From Streptomyces sp. NBC_01717 (GTDB lineage Bacteria; Actinomycetota; Actinomycetes; Streptomycetales; Streptomycetaceae): a stretch of 64,000 bases of DNA. A program made the translations under genes and the position numbers. The notes beneath the pieces were generated by a model. That model was given only the letters and a program-made list of their open reading frames with translations, was not told the DNA's origin and ran no database searches. Shown one piece after another: positions 1 to 8,415 of this stretch (the first letter of the stretch is position 1; every line of letters begins with the position of its first letter). Location: the NCBI RefSeq assembly GCF_036248255.1, contig NZ_CP109178.1, positions 3,968,001 through 4,032,000 on the forward strand. The letters are read 5' to 3'.

Positions 1-32
1 CAGGTCCTGCTGCCGAGGCGAGAGAGAAGTTG

Positions 33-1553
33 GTGAACGACCAGCACCCCCACGCCGGGTATGTCGGTTACGACAGCCACTCCACGGGCAGCTTCGACAA
101 CGACCCGCTCTTCGGCTCCCTCCCGGGCAGCTACGACGGCACGTACGACACCACCGGCTACAACGGTTACGACGGCGGTTACGACACCGGACAGGCCGGA
201 TACAGCGGCCAGTACGACTCAAGTCAGTGGGACGCCGGCGCGCATCAGACCGCCGCGTACGACCCCTATGCCGCGTACGGGACCCAGCAGCCGCAGCAGT
301 ACGCCACCACCGCTACCTGGATGCCGGATGCCGGCGGCATTCCCGCACAGGGCGGCGCCCCGGATTCTTCGGGCCAGTGGGACACCAACGGCTGGTATCA
401 GGACGGCCAGTGGGCGACAGCCGGGACGGCCGCCTACGACACCGGCGCATACGACGCCACCGCCTGGAACACCGGCGCCACGCCCGAACACGATCAGCAA
501 ACCGCGCAAACTGCCCATACCACGCAGGAGTCGTACGAACCCGAACAAACTGCCCATGGCGCCCAGGAGTCCTACGAGGCGCATGAGGCGTACGAGTCGT
601 ACGCGGACCAGGGTTCCTACGATCCGTACGAGCCCTACCGCACCGCCGAGTTCAGCCTGCCCGAAACGGACCTGACCGGCGACACCGACAACATCGACGA
701 CAGCGACGGTGGCCGCGACGACAGCGACGACCTCGACACGGACCGCGCGGCGGGCCGCAGCGACGGCGACGTCCCCCGTCCCGTAAGCCGCCCCAGCACC
801 CGTGGCGGCAGCCGCAGTCGGCGTCGCACCCCCGCGAAGCGTTCCGCGCTCCTCACCGTCGCCGTTCCCTCCGCCTGCGTGATGAGCGTCGCCGGTATCG
901 CCGCCGCCTCCGTCGGCGGGCTCGGCAGCGGCGAGGAGAAGGACGACACCATGTCGATGGCGGCCGCCGACCCCGGCACCGTCAAGCCGGTCGCCGCGAA
1001 CAACAAGCTGGACACCCAGCTCGCCAACCTCAGCGCCGACGCGGAGAACTTCGCCGACCGCGCCAGCCGTACCCAGGAGCGCATCGACCTGAAGGAGCGG
1101 CAGGCGGCCGAGAAGAAGAAGCGCGAGGAAGAGGCCGCGCGCAAGGAGGCTCTGCGGCCCAAGTTCCTCCTGCCGGTCGCGCAGCACGGCCTCAGCGCCT
1201 ACTTCGGCCAGGCAGGCGTCAACTGGATGTCCGTGCACACGGGCATCGACTTCCCCGTCTCCTACGGCACTCCGGTGATGGCCGCGACGGACGGCACCGT
1301 ACGCACCCAGTGGAACAGCGCCTACGGGAACATGGCCATCGTCACCACGGCCGACGGCACCGAGACCTGGTACTGCCACCTCAGCAGCACCAAGATCCGC
1401 TCGGGCCCGGTCAAGGCCGGTGACGTCATCGCGTACTCCGGGAACTCCGGGAACTCCACGGGCCCGCACCTGCACTTCGAGGTCCGGCCCGGTGGCGGCG
1501 CGGCCATAGACCCGCTGCCCTGGCTCCGCAGCCACGGCCTCGACCCGACCTGA
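33..1553 (+). CDS. M23 family metallopeptidase with long disordered N-terminus
   Basis: Membrane-anchored peptidoglycan endopeptidase of the LytM/M23 family. The C-terminal ~135 residues carry the zinc motifs: an HTGIDF segment followed by YGTPV, and a late HLHFEV (HxH). Residues 1-260 are low-complexity and rich in Tyr, Gly, Asp and Gln, so probably disordered and cytoplasmic. A basic stretch and one hydrophobic span follow near residues 270-298, then a charged coiled coil (about 325-375) that should set the catalytic domain away from the membrane. I start at GTG 33 rather than TTG 30 because GAGAGAGAAG lies just upstream. It converges on pcrA. An M23 gene next to a UvrD-type helicase is also seen at M. 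tuberculosis Rv0949-Rv0950c (from memory). Confidence 0.85.
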   Translation: MNDQHPHAGYVGYDSHSTGSFDNDPLFGSLPGSYDGTYDTTGYNGYDGGYDTGQAGYSGQYDSSQWDAGAHQTAAYDPYAAYGTQQPQQYATTATWMPDAGGIPAQGGAPDSSGQWDTNGWYQDGQWATAGTAAYDTGAYDATAWNTGATPEHDQQTAQTAHTTQESYEPEQTAHGAQESYEAHEAYESYADQGSYDPYEPYRTAEFSLPETDLTGDTDNIDDSDGGRDDSDDLDTDRAAGRSDGDVPRPVSRPSTRGGSRSRRRTPAKRSALLTVAVPSACVMSVAGIAAASVGGLGSGEEKDDTMSMAAADPGTVKPVAANNKLDTQLANLSADAENFADRASRTQERIDLKERQAAEKKKREEEAARKEALRPKFLLPVAQHGLSAYFGQAGVNWMSVHTGIDFPVSYGTPVMAATDGTVRTQWNSAYGNMAIVTTADGTETWYCHLSSTKIRSGPVKAGDVIAYSGNSGNSTGPHLHFEVRPGGGAAIDPLPWLRSHGLDPT

Positions 1554-1578
1554 GCAGCCGCAACGATCCACGGCCAGA

Positions 1579-1621
1579 GGTGGCAGGCGCCCGCCCGGTG
1601 ACAGGCACCCTGGTGGCAGGC
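1579..1621. repeat. Three short direct repeats between convergent genes
   Basis: Three copies of GGTGnCAGGC begin at 1579, 1597 and 1612 in the 112-nt gap between the M23 gene and pcrA. The last copy can also fold with a downstream GCCACC into an imperfect hairpin (about 1612-1638). It may act as a shared terminator; there is no U-tract. Significance is uncertain. Confidence 0.35.
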
Positions 1622-1665
1622 ACCCCGCGCCCGCCACCACCGCCGTCAGTGCCCCCGGGGTGTTC

Positions 1666-4119
1666 CTAGAGCTTCTCCACCGGCGCGTACCGCAGCAGCA
1701 GCTTCTTCGGCCGTTCGTCCCCGAAGTCGACCGTCGCCTTCGCCTGGTCGCCGATCCCCTCGACCGCCGTCACCGTGCCGAGCCCGAACTGGTCGTGCGT
1801 GACCCGGTCCCCGACCACCAGCGTGATCGTCGGCTTGTCCGAGGTGCGCCGGGTCGCGAAACCCGAGGGGCCCGAGCGCGAGCGCGACGAGGACAGCGAC
1901 GACGTGATCCCCGACGTCGGTCCGGCCGGGGCCGCCATCGGCCCGGTCCGCTTCCACTGCAGATGCTGGTCCGGAATCTCCTCGAGGAACCGCGACGGCG
2001 GGTTGTACGAGGGCTGCCCCCACGCACTGCGCATCGCCGCCCGGGTCAGATAGAGCCGCTCACGGGCCCGGGTGATCCCGACATAGGCGAGGCGCCGCTC
2101 CTCCTCCAGCTCCTTGACCTGTCCCAGCGCGCGCATGTGCGGGAAGACGCCGTCCTCCATGCCGGTCAGGAACACCACCGGGAATTCGAGGCCCTTCGCG
2201 GTGTGCAGTGTCATCAGCGTGATGACACCGGAGCCGTCCGTGTCCTCGTCGGGGATCTGGTCGGAGTCGGCGACGAGCGCGACCTTCTCCAGGAATTCGG
2301 CGAGCGTGCCCGCACTCGCGCCTTCCCCTGCGTCGGACTCCCCTCGCTCCTGCTCGAACTCGAGCGCGACGGCCGCGAGTTCCTGAAGGTTCTCGATGCG
2401 GGTCTCGTCCTGCGGGTCGGTGGACGCCTGGAGTTCCGCGAGATAGCCGGTCCGCTCCAGGACCGCCTCCAGCACCACTGCGGGGCCCGCGCCCGACTCG
2501 ACGATCGTGCGCAGCTCCTCCATCAGCGTGTTGAACCGCTTGACGGCATTGGCGGAGCGGGCCGCCATCCCGTACGCCTCGTCGACGCGGCGCAGCGCCT
2601 GCGGGAACGTGATCTTCTCGCGCAGCGACAGGGCGTCGATCATCGCCTCGGCGCGGTCGCCGATGCCGCGCTTCGGCACGTTCAGAATGCGGCGCAGCGG
2701 GACGGTGTCCTCGGGGTTGGCGAGGACCCGGAGGTAGGCCAGGATGTCCCGGACCTCCTTGCGCTCGTAGAAGCGCACGCCGCCGACGACCTTGTAGGGC
2801 AGGCCGACGCGGATGAAGATCTCTTCGAAGACGCGGGACTGCGCGTTCGTCCGGTAGAAGATGGCGACATCGCCCGCCTTGGCGTCGCCCGCGTCGGTCA
2901 GCCGATCGATCTCGTCGGCGACGAACTGCGCCTCGTCGTGCTCGGTGTCGGCGACATAGCCGGTGATCCGGGCGCCCTCGCCCGCGTTCGTCCAGAGGTT
3001 CTTGGGGCGGCGGCTCTCGTTGCGTTCGATGACCGCGTTGGCCGCGGAGAGGATCGTCTGCGTGGAGCGGTAGTTCTGCTCCAGCAGGATCGTCGTCGCG
3101 TTCGGGTAGTCCTCCTCGAACTGGAGGATGTTGCGGATGGTCGCGCCGCGGAAGGCGTAGATCGACTGGTCCGCGTCACCCACGACGCACAGCTCGGCGG
3201 GGGCGTCGGCCGGTCCGGCGGGGCCCACCAGTTCGCGTACGAGCGTGTACTGCGCGTGGTTGGTGTCCTGGTACTCGTCGACGAGGACGTGCCGGAAGCG
3301 GCGGCGGTAGTGCTCGGCGACATCGGGGAACGCCTGGAGCAGGTGGACCGTCGTCATGATGATGTCGTCGAAGTCCAGTGCGTTGGCCTCGCGCAGCCGG
3401 GACTGGTACATCGCGTAGGCCTGGGCGAGCGTCTTCTCGAATCCGTCCGCGGCCTGCCCGGCGAAGGTCTCCTCGTCGATCAGCTCGTTCTTCAGGTTCG
3501 AGACCTTCGCCGTGAACGACTTCGGCGGGAAGCGCTTCGGATCGAGGTCCAGATCGCGGCAGACCAGGGCCATCAGCCGCTTGGAGTCGGCGGCGTCGTA
3601 GATCGAGAACGACGAGGTGAAGCCGAGCTTCTTCGACTCACGGCGCAGGATCCGTACGCACGCACTGTGGAACGTCATGACCCACATGGCGTTGGCGCGC
3701 GGTCCGACGAGCTGCTCGACGCGCTCCTTCATCTCGCCCGCGGCCTTGTTGGTGAAGGTGATCGCCAGGATCTGGCCGGGGTGCACCCCGCGCTCGGCCA
3801 GCAGATGGGCGATGCGGTGGGTGAGCACCCGGGTCTTGCCGGAGCCGGCTCCGGCCACGATGAGCAGCGGCGACCCTGCGTGCACGACGGCGGCGCGCTG
3901 CTCGGTGTTCAACCCGTCGAGCAGGGCGGCGGCGTCGATGACGGGGCGGTGGGCGCCGTCCCGGTAGTACGCGTCCCTGGACGGCGGGGGCGCGTCGAAC
4001 ACGCCCGCGAAGAGGTCCTCCGGCACCGCTTCGGGTGCGGAGTCCTCGGGGGGCGGCGGGGGCTCTTCCTCCGAGTGCTGGAGGCCGGCCAGGAAGCTGT
4101 CGTCAAAGAGGCTGCTCAT
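1666..4119 (-). CDS. pcrA: ATP-dependent DNA helicase PcrA/UvrD
   Basis: Superfamily 1A 3'-5' DNA helicase used in nucleotide excision repair and removal of stalled replication or recombination intermediates. The 817-residue protein has the Walker A motif AGAGSGKT near residues 89-96, the Walker B/DEYQDTN motif near 280, and a late helicase segment TLHTAKGLEF. The last ~70 residues end in a Tudor-like segment (VGDRVTHDQFGLGTV...) typical of PcrA/UvrD1 C-termini. Residues 1-60 are acidic and proline-rich, outside the helicase core. ATG 4119 is the natural start. Length and motif order fit actinobacterial UvrD1/PcrA; the call is firm, and the choice between the two names is convention. Confidence 0.95.
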   Translation of the reverse strand: MSSLFDDSFLAGLQHSEEEPPPPPEDSAPEAVPEDLFAGVFDAPPPSRDAYYRDGAHRPVIDAAALLDGLNTEQRAAVVHAGSPLLIVAGAGSGKTRVLTHRIAHLLAERGVHPGQILAITFTNKAAGEMKERVEQLVGPRANAMWVMTFHSACVRILRRESKKLGFTSSFSIYDAADSKRLMALVCRDLDLDPKRFPPKSFTAKVSNLKNELIDEETFAGQAADGFEKTLAQAYAMYQSRLREANALDFDDIIMTTVHLLQAFPDVAEHYRRRFRHVLVDEYQDTNHAQYTLVRELVGPAGPADAPAELCVVGDADQSIYAFRGATIRNILQFEEDYPNATTILLEQNYRSTQTILSAANAVIERNESRRPKNLWTNAGEGARITGYVADTEHDEAQFVADEIDRLTDAGDAKAGDVAIFYRTNAQSRVFEEIFIRVGLPYKVVGGVRFYERKEVRDILAYLRVLANPEDTVPLRRILNVPKRGIGDRAEAMIDALSLREKITFPQALRRVDEAYGMAARSANAVKRFNTLMEELRTIVESGAGPAVVLEAVLERTGYLAELQASTDPQDETRIENLQELAAVALEFEQERGESDAGEGASAGTLAEFLEKVALVADSDQIPDEDTDGSGVITLMTLHTAKGLEFPVVFLTGMEDGVFPHMRALGQVKELEEERRLAYVGITRARERLYLTRAAMRSAWGQPSYNPPSRFLEEIPDQHLQWKRTGPMAAPAGPTSGITSSLSSSRSRSGPSGFATRRTSDKPTITLVVGDRVTHDQFGLGTVTAVEGIGDQAKATVDFGDERPKKLLLRYAPVEKL

Positions 4120-4303
4120 CGCTTGACGAGTCTAGGCCGCCGCACCGACACCGTGCGGCCGCATGGCGAACCGCACCCGGCGCACGGGCACATACGGAGA
4201 CCGCGCGCCCACACCGCGTAAGGGAGGAGGGGGCCGCGCGGCCCGCACCCCGGCCCCCGTCGCCAAGGTCACGAAAATGTATCGGGCATATCGAACATCA
4301 ACC

Positions 4304-4333
4304 TTCACAGCAGCACCACGGGTTGGCTAGCGT
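4304..4333 (+). promoter_or_regulatory. Candidate HrdB-type promoter for the riboswitch and NlpC/P60 gene
   Basis: TTCACA (4304-4309) and TAGCGT (4328-4333) are separated by 18 nt and resemble a Streptomyces housekeeping promoter. Transcription would begin near 4340, about 45 nt before the riboswitch and about 210 nt before the start codon, which leaves room for the whole aptamer in the leader. Seen by eye only. Confidence 0.45.
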
Positions 4334-4385
4334 GCTCGGTCGGGCGGCCCGTACCCCCTGAGGCGAACCACGCCGCGCGGGCCCC

Positions 4386-4530
4386 CACGCCGAATCCGGG
4401 CTGCCCTCGCGGGAGTTCGGAGCCGGGGACCCACATGCATCACCGGGGTGAATCGGTCCATATCTCCACATCCGGACCGTAGGGCAGCCTTCCGTTCCGC
4501 CCGAACCCGACAGCTAACCCGGTAGGCGGT
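4386..4530 (+). promoter_or_regulatory. c-di-AMP riboswitch (ydaO/yuaA class)
   Basis: The leader carries the conserved ydaO blocks in order: CGCCGAATCC at the 5' side of P1 (about 4388), GGAGCCGGGGACCCA (about 4420-4435), GGGGTGAATCGG (about 4453), GTAGGGCAGCCTTCC, and the diagnostic ACCCGACAGCTAACC just before the closing GGCG (4525-4528). This class senses cyclic di-AMP and in actinobacteria commonly controls cell-wall hydrolases such as RpfA and NlpC/P60 proteins. The closing P1 strand ends only about 7 nt before the ribosome binding site (GGAAGGAG, 4535-4542). No separate terminator hairpin fits between them, so control by access to the ribosome binding site is my inference. Confidence 0.9.
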
Positions 4531-4551
4531 CCACGGAAGGAGATGCCGGCC

Positions 4552-5697
4552 TTGGCGTCGCATCGCAAACCGCGCACCCGGGTGCGCTCCACCACGCCCG
4601 CCGTCGGGCTCACGACGGCCGCCCTGGCGGGTGTGACCCTGCTCTCCACACAGAGCGCCACGGCCGCCCCGGCCTCGCCGAAGCCCAGCATCGAGGACGT
4701 GCAGAAGAAGGTCGACGACCTCTACCGGCAGGCGGGCACCGCGACCCAGCAGTACAACCAGGCGAAGGAGGCCTCCGCCGCGCAGCGGGGCAAGGTCGAC
4801 GCGCTGCTGGACGACGTCGCGAAGCGTGCCGGCAAGCTGAACGATGCGCGCAGGGCGCTCGGCAACTACGCGGCGGCTCAGTACCGCACCGGCTCCATCG
4901 CGCCGAGCGCCACCTTCTTCCTGGCCGACGACCCGCAGTCGTACTTCGACGAGAACCAGCTGATGGCCCGGATGGCGGGCCGACAGCAGAAGGCGGTCAC
5001 GGACTTCCGTACGCAGCAGGCCGCGGCGTCGAAGAAGCGCGCCGAGGCGGCGAAGAGTCTGGAGACGCTCACCGAGTCGCAGGCCACGCTGCGGACCAGC
5101 AAGGAGAACGTCCAGAAGAAGCTGGGCGAGGCCCGCGCGATGCTGTCGAAGCTGACGGCCGAGGAGAAGGCGCGGCTCGCGGCGCTGGAGCGGAAGAAGG
5201 AGGCGGAGGCCAAGCGCAAGGCCGAGGAGCTGGCCCGTCAGCAGGCGGCCGCCAAGGCCGAGGCGGACCGTAAGGCCGAGGAGGCCGCGAACCAGGCCGG
5301 ATCCGGCGGCGACACGGGGACCGGGACCGGATCGGACAGCAGCGCCACCACGAAGGCCGACAAGGTCCTCGCCTTCGCCCGCGCCCAGTTGGGCAAGCCG
5401 TACGTCTGGGGTGCGACGGGCCCGTCGTCGTACGACTGCTCGGGGCTGACCCAGGCCGCCTGGAAGGCGGCGGGCGTCGACATACCCCGCACCACCTGGG
5501 ACCAGGTGAAGATCGGCACGCGGATCGCGACGGCGGATCTGCAGCCGGGCGACCTCGTCTTCTTCTACGACGACATCAGCCACGTCGGCATCTACAAGGG
5601 CGACGGCATGATGATCCACGCTCCGAAGCCGGGCGCGAACGTCCGCGAGGAGTCGATCTACTACATGCCGATATACGGCAGCGTGCGGCCCGCGTAG
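4552..5697 (+). CDS. Secreted NlpC/P60 endopeptidase (RipA-like), riboswitch-controlled
   Basis: Secreted peptidoglycan D,L-endopeptidase expected to cleave stem peptides during growth, division or spore germination. A Sec signal peptide covers roughly residues 1-37 (basic HRKPRTRVR start, hydrophobic core, cut near ATAAP). A long Ala/Lys/Glu coiled coil runs to about residue 245, followed by the NlpC/P60 domain. The catalytic triad is visible as Cys296 (YDCSG), His344 (SHVGIY) and His356 (MIHAP). I choose TTG 4552, not ATG 4543, because GGAAGGAG ends at 4542: this leaves 9 nt to TTG but none to the ATG. The paralogue at 6503 begins with the same AHRKP motif at a GTG. Its riboswitch ties expression to c-di-AMP. 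Confidence 0.92.
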   Translation: MASHRKPRTRVRSTTPAVGLTTAALAGVTLLSTQSATAAPASPKPSIEDVQKKVDDLYRQAGTATQQYNQAKEASAAQRGKVDALLDDVAKRAGKLNDARRALGNYAAAQYRTGSIAPSATFFLADDPQSYFDENQLMARMAGRQQKAVTDFRTQQAAASKKRAEAAKSLETLTESQATLRTSKENVQKKLGEARAMLSKLTAEEKARLAALERKKEAEAKRKAEELARQQAAAKAEADRKAEEAANQAGSGGDTGTGTGSDSSATTKADKVLAFARAQLGKPYVWGATGPSSYDCSGLTQAAWKAAGVDIPRTTWDQVKIGTRIATADLQPGDLVFFYDDISHVGIYKGDGMMIHAPKPGANVREESIYYMPIYGSVRPA

Positions 5698-5716
5698 TCG
5701 CGGCCCCGGACAGCGA

Positions 5717-5750
5717 CGAGCCCCCGCCGGAAGGATCCGGCGGGGGCTCG
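5717..5750. terminator. Bidirectional hairpin terminator
   Basis: A perfect 14-bp GC-rich stem (5717-5730 with 5737-5750) closes a 6-nt loop, AAGGAT. It lies 20 nt after the NlpC/P60 stop and 43 nt before the end of the oppositely oriented membrane gene, so it can serve both. Confidence 0.75.
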
Positions 5751-5792
5751 CGCCATGAAGGACAGGGACCGACCCGGGCGGCAGCGGCCGGC

Positions 5793-6146
5793 TCAGGTCC
5801 AGAGCGTCGCGATGAAGATGTTGGCGACCGTCAGCCCGCCGACCGCCGCGAAGACGCCCTTCTCGACCTTCTCCTCGTCCCGCTTGACGTACACCAGCGC
5901 GAGGATCACGACCAGGACCGCCAGCTTCACACCGATCTTGATGTTGTTGACCGGCTGGTCGTCCGCCTGGTTGAGCCCGACCAGTGCGATGCCGGTGACC
6001 AGCATGGTCAGCGCACCGTGGAGCATCGCCGGGACGAAGCGGGCGGTGCCCGCACCCATCGCCTTCATCTGGGTCAGGAAGCCGCCCAGGAGTGCGGCGA
6101 TACCGATGATGTGCAGCGCGACGAAGACATTGATGAGTACGTCCAT
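5793..6146 (-). CDS. Small integral membrane protein, function unknown
   Basis: A 117-residue protein with about four hydrophobic spans: near residues 2-23 (MDVLINVFVALHIIGIAALL), 38-57, 72-90 and 98-115. Short basic loops separate them (FLTQMKAMG, KRDEEKVEKG). There are no catalytic motifs, and I do not recognise a named family beyond small conserved actinobacterial membrane proteins. I start at ATG 6146 (MDVLINVF) rather than the upstream ATG 6176, whose extra ten residues (MLWPRLGCGP) look untranslated. It stands alone between two NlpC/P60 hydrolase genes and reads toward the shared terminator at 5717. Confidence 0.75.
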   Translation of the reverse strand: MDVLINVFVALHIIGIAALLGGFLTQMKAMGAGTARFVPAMLHGALTMLVTGIALVGLNQADDQPVNNIKIGVKLAVLVVILALVYVKRDEEKVEKGVFAAVGGLTVANIFIATLWT

Positions 6147-6502
6147 GGGGCCGCAGCCTAGCCGGGGCCATAGCACCGCTCTCCGGCGAGGTGGGGGCTC
6201 CTTGGTGTTTCACTTACATCTGCACCAATTGCCTGACTCTGGTGCGTTTTCTCCGATCACTTGATGACATCGCCTCGCCAAATTCGGGCAATAGCCGTCA
6301 TTACGACTCTTCCTCGTGCCCCGGGTTTAGCGTCCCTATCCAGGTGACCGGCTTCTCCGACGCTCCGCACCCGGACGGCGGCCCGGTCACCCCGCCGAAG
6401 AGTCCGGCGGCGCGCGGCTCCCCCTGCCGGCGTCGCCGTCGGACCTCCGCGGGCCCGCCGGTAGGCCCCGACGGGCAGTCGACAGCAAGGAGCCCCGCCC
6501 CC
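6147..6502. other. Divergent intergenic region without a gene
   Basis: 356 nt between divergently transcribed genes. The part nearest the small membrane gene is less GC-rich and contains a short inverted repeat, GCACCA (6222-6227) and TGGTGC (6240-6245), with 12 nt between. The part before the NlpC/P60 gene is very GC-rich. I looked for the ydaO blocks found before the 4552 paralogue and did not find them; the only echo is CGGTAGGC near 6459. Confidence 0.5.
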
Positions 6503-7558
6503 GTGGCAGCGCATCGGAAACCCAAGCAGCGCCCGTGTACCGGCTCTGCTGCCCGCACCGCAGCCACCCTCGCGTTCGCCGGGGCCGCGACCGCTGCCGC
6601 CCTGCCGGGCGCCGCACACGCCGATCCGCAGCTCACCCCCGCCCAGGTCAAGGCCAAGGTGGACCGGCTGTACCACGAGGCGGAGGTCGCCACCGAGCAG
6701 TACAACGGCGCGAAGGAGAAGGCGGCCGCCACCGCCAAGTCCCTGGGCGCACTGCGCGACGAGGCCACCCGCAGGACCGAACGCCTCAACGCCTCCCGCA
6801 ACGCACTCGGTTCGCTCGCCGCGGCGCAGTACCGCACCGGAGGCATCGACCCCGCCGTACAGCTGGCGCTCTCCTCCGACCCCGACGAGTACCTGCAACG
6901 GGCCTCGTACGTGGACCGGATCGCCGACCGGCAGGCCACCGAGGTGTCCAAGGTGCAGCGGCAGGTCACCGAGATCGCCCAGCTGCGCGCCGAGGCGAAG
7001 GAGGAACTGGCGGCACTGGGCACCCGCCAGGCGGAACTCAAGAAGCACCGCACGACGGTCAGGGCCAAACTGGCCGACGCCCAGCGACTCCTGGACACCC
7101 TGTCGCCCGCGCAGCGCGCCGCGTACGAGCAGTGGGGCACCGCACGCTCCGCCGCCGGCCACGCCGATCGCAGCAACCGGCGCGCCGGCGCCGCGCAGGC
7201 CGCCCCCAACGCCCGCGCCGCGGAGGCCGTCGCGTTCGCCTACGGGGCGTTGGGCAAGCCGTACGTCTGGGGCGCGACCGGTCCGACCTCGTTCGACTGC
7301 TCGGGGCTGACCCAGGCCGCCTGGCGCTCCGCCGGCGTCTCGCTCCCGCGCACCACGTACACCCAGATCAACGCCGGACAGCGGATCTCCCGCTCCGAAC
7401 TCGCCCCGGGCGACCTGGTGTTCTTCTACTCCGGCGTCAGCCATGTCGGCCTGTACATCGGCGACGGCCTGATGATCCACGCGCCGCACCCCGGTGCACC
7501 GGTCCGCGTCGCACCGATCGACCAAATGCCCTTCGCGGGGGCGACCCGAGTGGCATAG
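6503..7558 (+). CDS. Secreted NlpC/P60 endopeptidase, second paralogue
   Basis: A paralogue of the 4552 hydrolase with the same plan: basic n-region and signal peptide (about 1-40, ending PGAAHA), Ala/Glu/Arg-rich coiled coil to about residue 225, then an NlpC/P60 domain. The triad is Cys266 (FDCSG), His314 (SHVGLY) and His326 (MIHAP). GTG 6503 is chosen because AAGGAG (6487-6492) sits 10 nt upstream and the first residues (AAHRKPK) match those of the first paralogue. Any start further upstream would add about 100 residues that look like untranslated leader. It should cut peptidoglycan stem peptides outside the cell. Unlike its relative it has no c-di-AMP riboswitch, so the two copies are probably under different control. 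Confidence 0.9.
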   Translation: MAAHRKPKQRPCTGSAARTAATLAFAGAATAAALPGAAHADPQLTPAQVKAKVDRLYHEAEVATEQYNGAKEKAAATAKSLGALRDEATRRTERLNASRNALGSLAAAQYRTGGIDPAVQLALSSDPDEYLQRASYVDRIADRQATEVSKVQRQVTEIAQLRAEAKEELAALGTRQAELKKHRTTVRAKLADAQRLLDTLSPAQRAAYEQWGTARSAAGHADRSNRRAGAAQAAPNARAAEAVAFAYGALGKPYVWGATGPTSFDCSGLTQAAWRSAGVSLPRTTYTQINAGQRISRSELAPGDLVFFYSGVSHVGLYIGDGLMIHAPHPGAPVRVAPIDQMPFAGATRVA

Positions 7559-7613
7559 GCTCCCGGCTGCCGCAGCCCCGGGTCCCACCGGACCGGTCGA
7601 AGGAGACTCGCAC

Positions 7614-8375
7614 ATGACCATGGACGCAGACGTCCAGAGCCACACCCGTACGCTCGCCCAGCGCTCCCCCGACCATCTGCGGATCGGCCCGTTCACCGTC
7701 CGCCACAACCCCGACTGGCAGCTGAAGTACGCCAATTACGCGATCCCGGACCAGGGGGCCGAGCCGACGGCGGCCGATGTGCAGGCGCTGATCGCCGCGT
7801 TCCGCGAACGGGACCGGATGCCGCGTCTGGAGTATCTGCCCGGTGGGGCACCCGCGGTCGAACCTGCGCTGCTCGCCGCCGGTTTCACCGTCGAGAACAG
7901 GGCCCCGATCCTGGCCTGCGCCCTCGGCGACCTCCTGCCGCCGAAGCCGGTGGACGCCCTCGTCATCGCCGAACCGGCCACCGACGCGGAGTTCGACGCC
8001 GCCGCCCGCGTGCAGCACCACGGCTACGGCGGGACGGGCGAACCCGAGGGCGGCGAGGCGGCCTGGCTGCGCGACGCGGCGGCGGGCGGCGGCGTGGCGG
8101 CCCTCGCCACCGTGGACGGCGTCCCGGCGGGCGCGGGCGGCTGCTCGGTCCCCGTCGACGGCCTCACCGAACTGGCCGGTCTCGCCGTCACCGACACGTT
8201 CCGCCGCCGCGGCATCGGCGCCGCGCTCTCCGCGCATCTGACCGCGACCGCGTTCGCGCGGGGCTGCCGGGTGGTGTGGCTGGAGCCGGGCGACGCCGAT
8301 GTGGAACGGATCTATGCGGGCATCGGATACCGCAGGATCGGCGAGAAGCTGAACATCTCGCTCGACCCCGCCTGA
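7614..8375 (+). CDS. GNAT family N-acetyltransferase
   Basis: A 253-residue protein whose C-terminal half carries the GNAT acetyl-CoA-binding signature: LAVTDTFRRRGIGAALSAHL (R/Q-x-x-G-x-G/A) around residues 184-203, then a GCRVVWLEP strand and a YAGIGYRRIGE motif. The N-terminal half (about 1-115) has no signature I can name and may be a second, degenerate GNAT fold, as in many double-GNAT proteins. The substrate cannot be told from sequence. ATG 7614 has GAAGGAG 8 nt upstream. It lies 55 nt after the NlpC/P60 gene and may be cotranscribed with it. Confidence 0.85.
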   Translation: MTMDADVQSHTRTLAQRSPDHLRIGPFTVRHNPDWQLKYANYAIPDQGAEPTAADVQALIAAFRERDRMPRLEYLPGGAPAVEPALLAAGFTVENRAPILACALGDLLPPKPVDALVIAEPATDAEFDAAARVQHHGYGGTGEPEGGEAAWLRDAAAGGGVAALATVDGVPAGAGGCSVPVDGLTELAGLAVTDTFRRRGIGAALSAHLTATAFARGCRVVWLEPGDADVERIYAGIGYRRIGEKLNISLDPA

Positions 8376-8415
8376 ACACCTCCGGAGTCCCGGCCCCCCG
8401 CAACGCTTCCGGACT

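Noticed and set aside
1660..4221. Long open frame antisense to pcrA
   Set aside because: Shadow of the helicase gene; Arg/Leu/Val/Asp-rich with no motif, and the helicase motifs are clear on the opposite strand.
6300..6502. A second c-di-AMP riboswitch before the second NlpC/P60 gene
   Set aside because: The diagnostic ACCCGACAGCTAACC and GAATCC blocks are missing; only a short GGTAGGC echo is seen.
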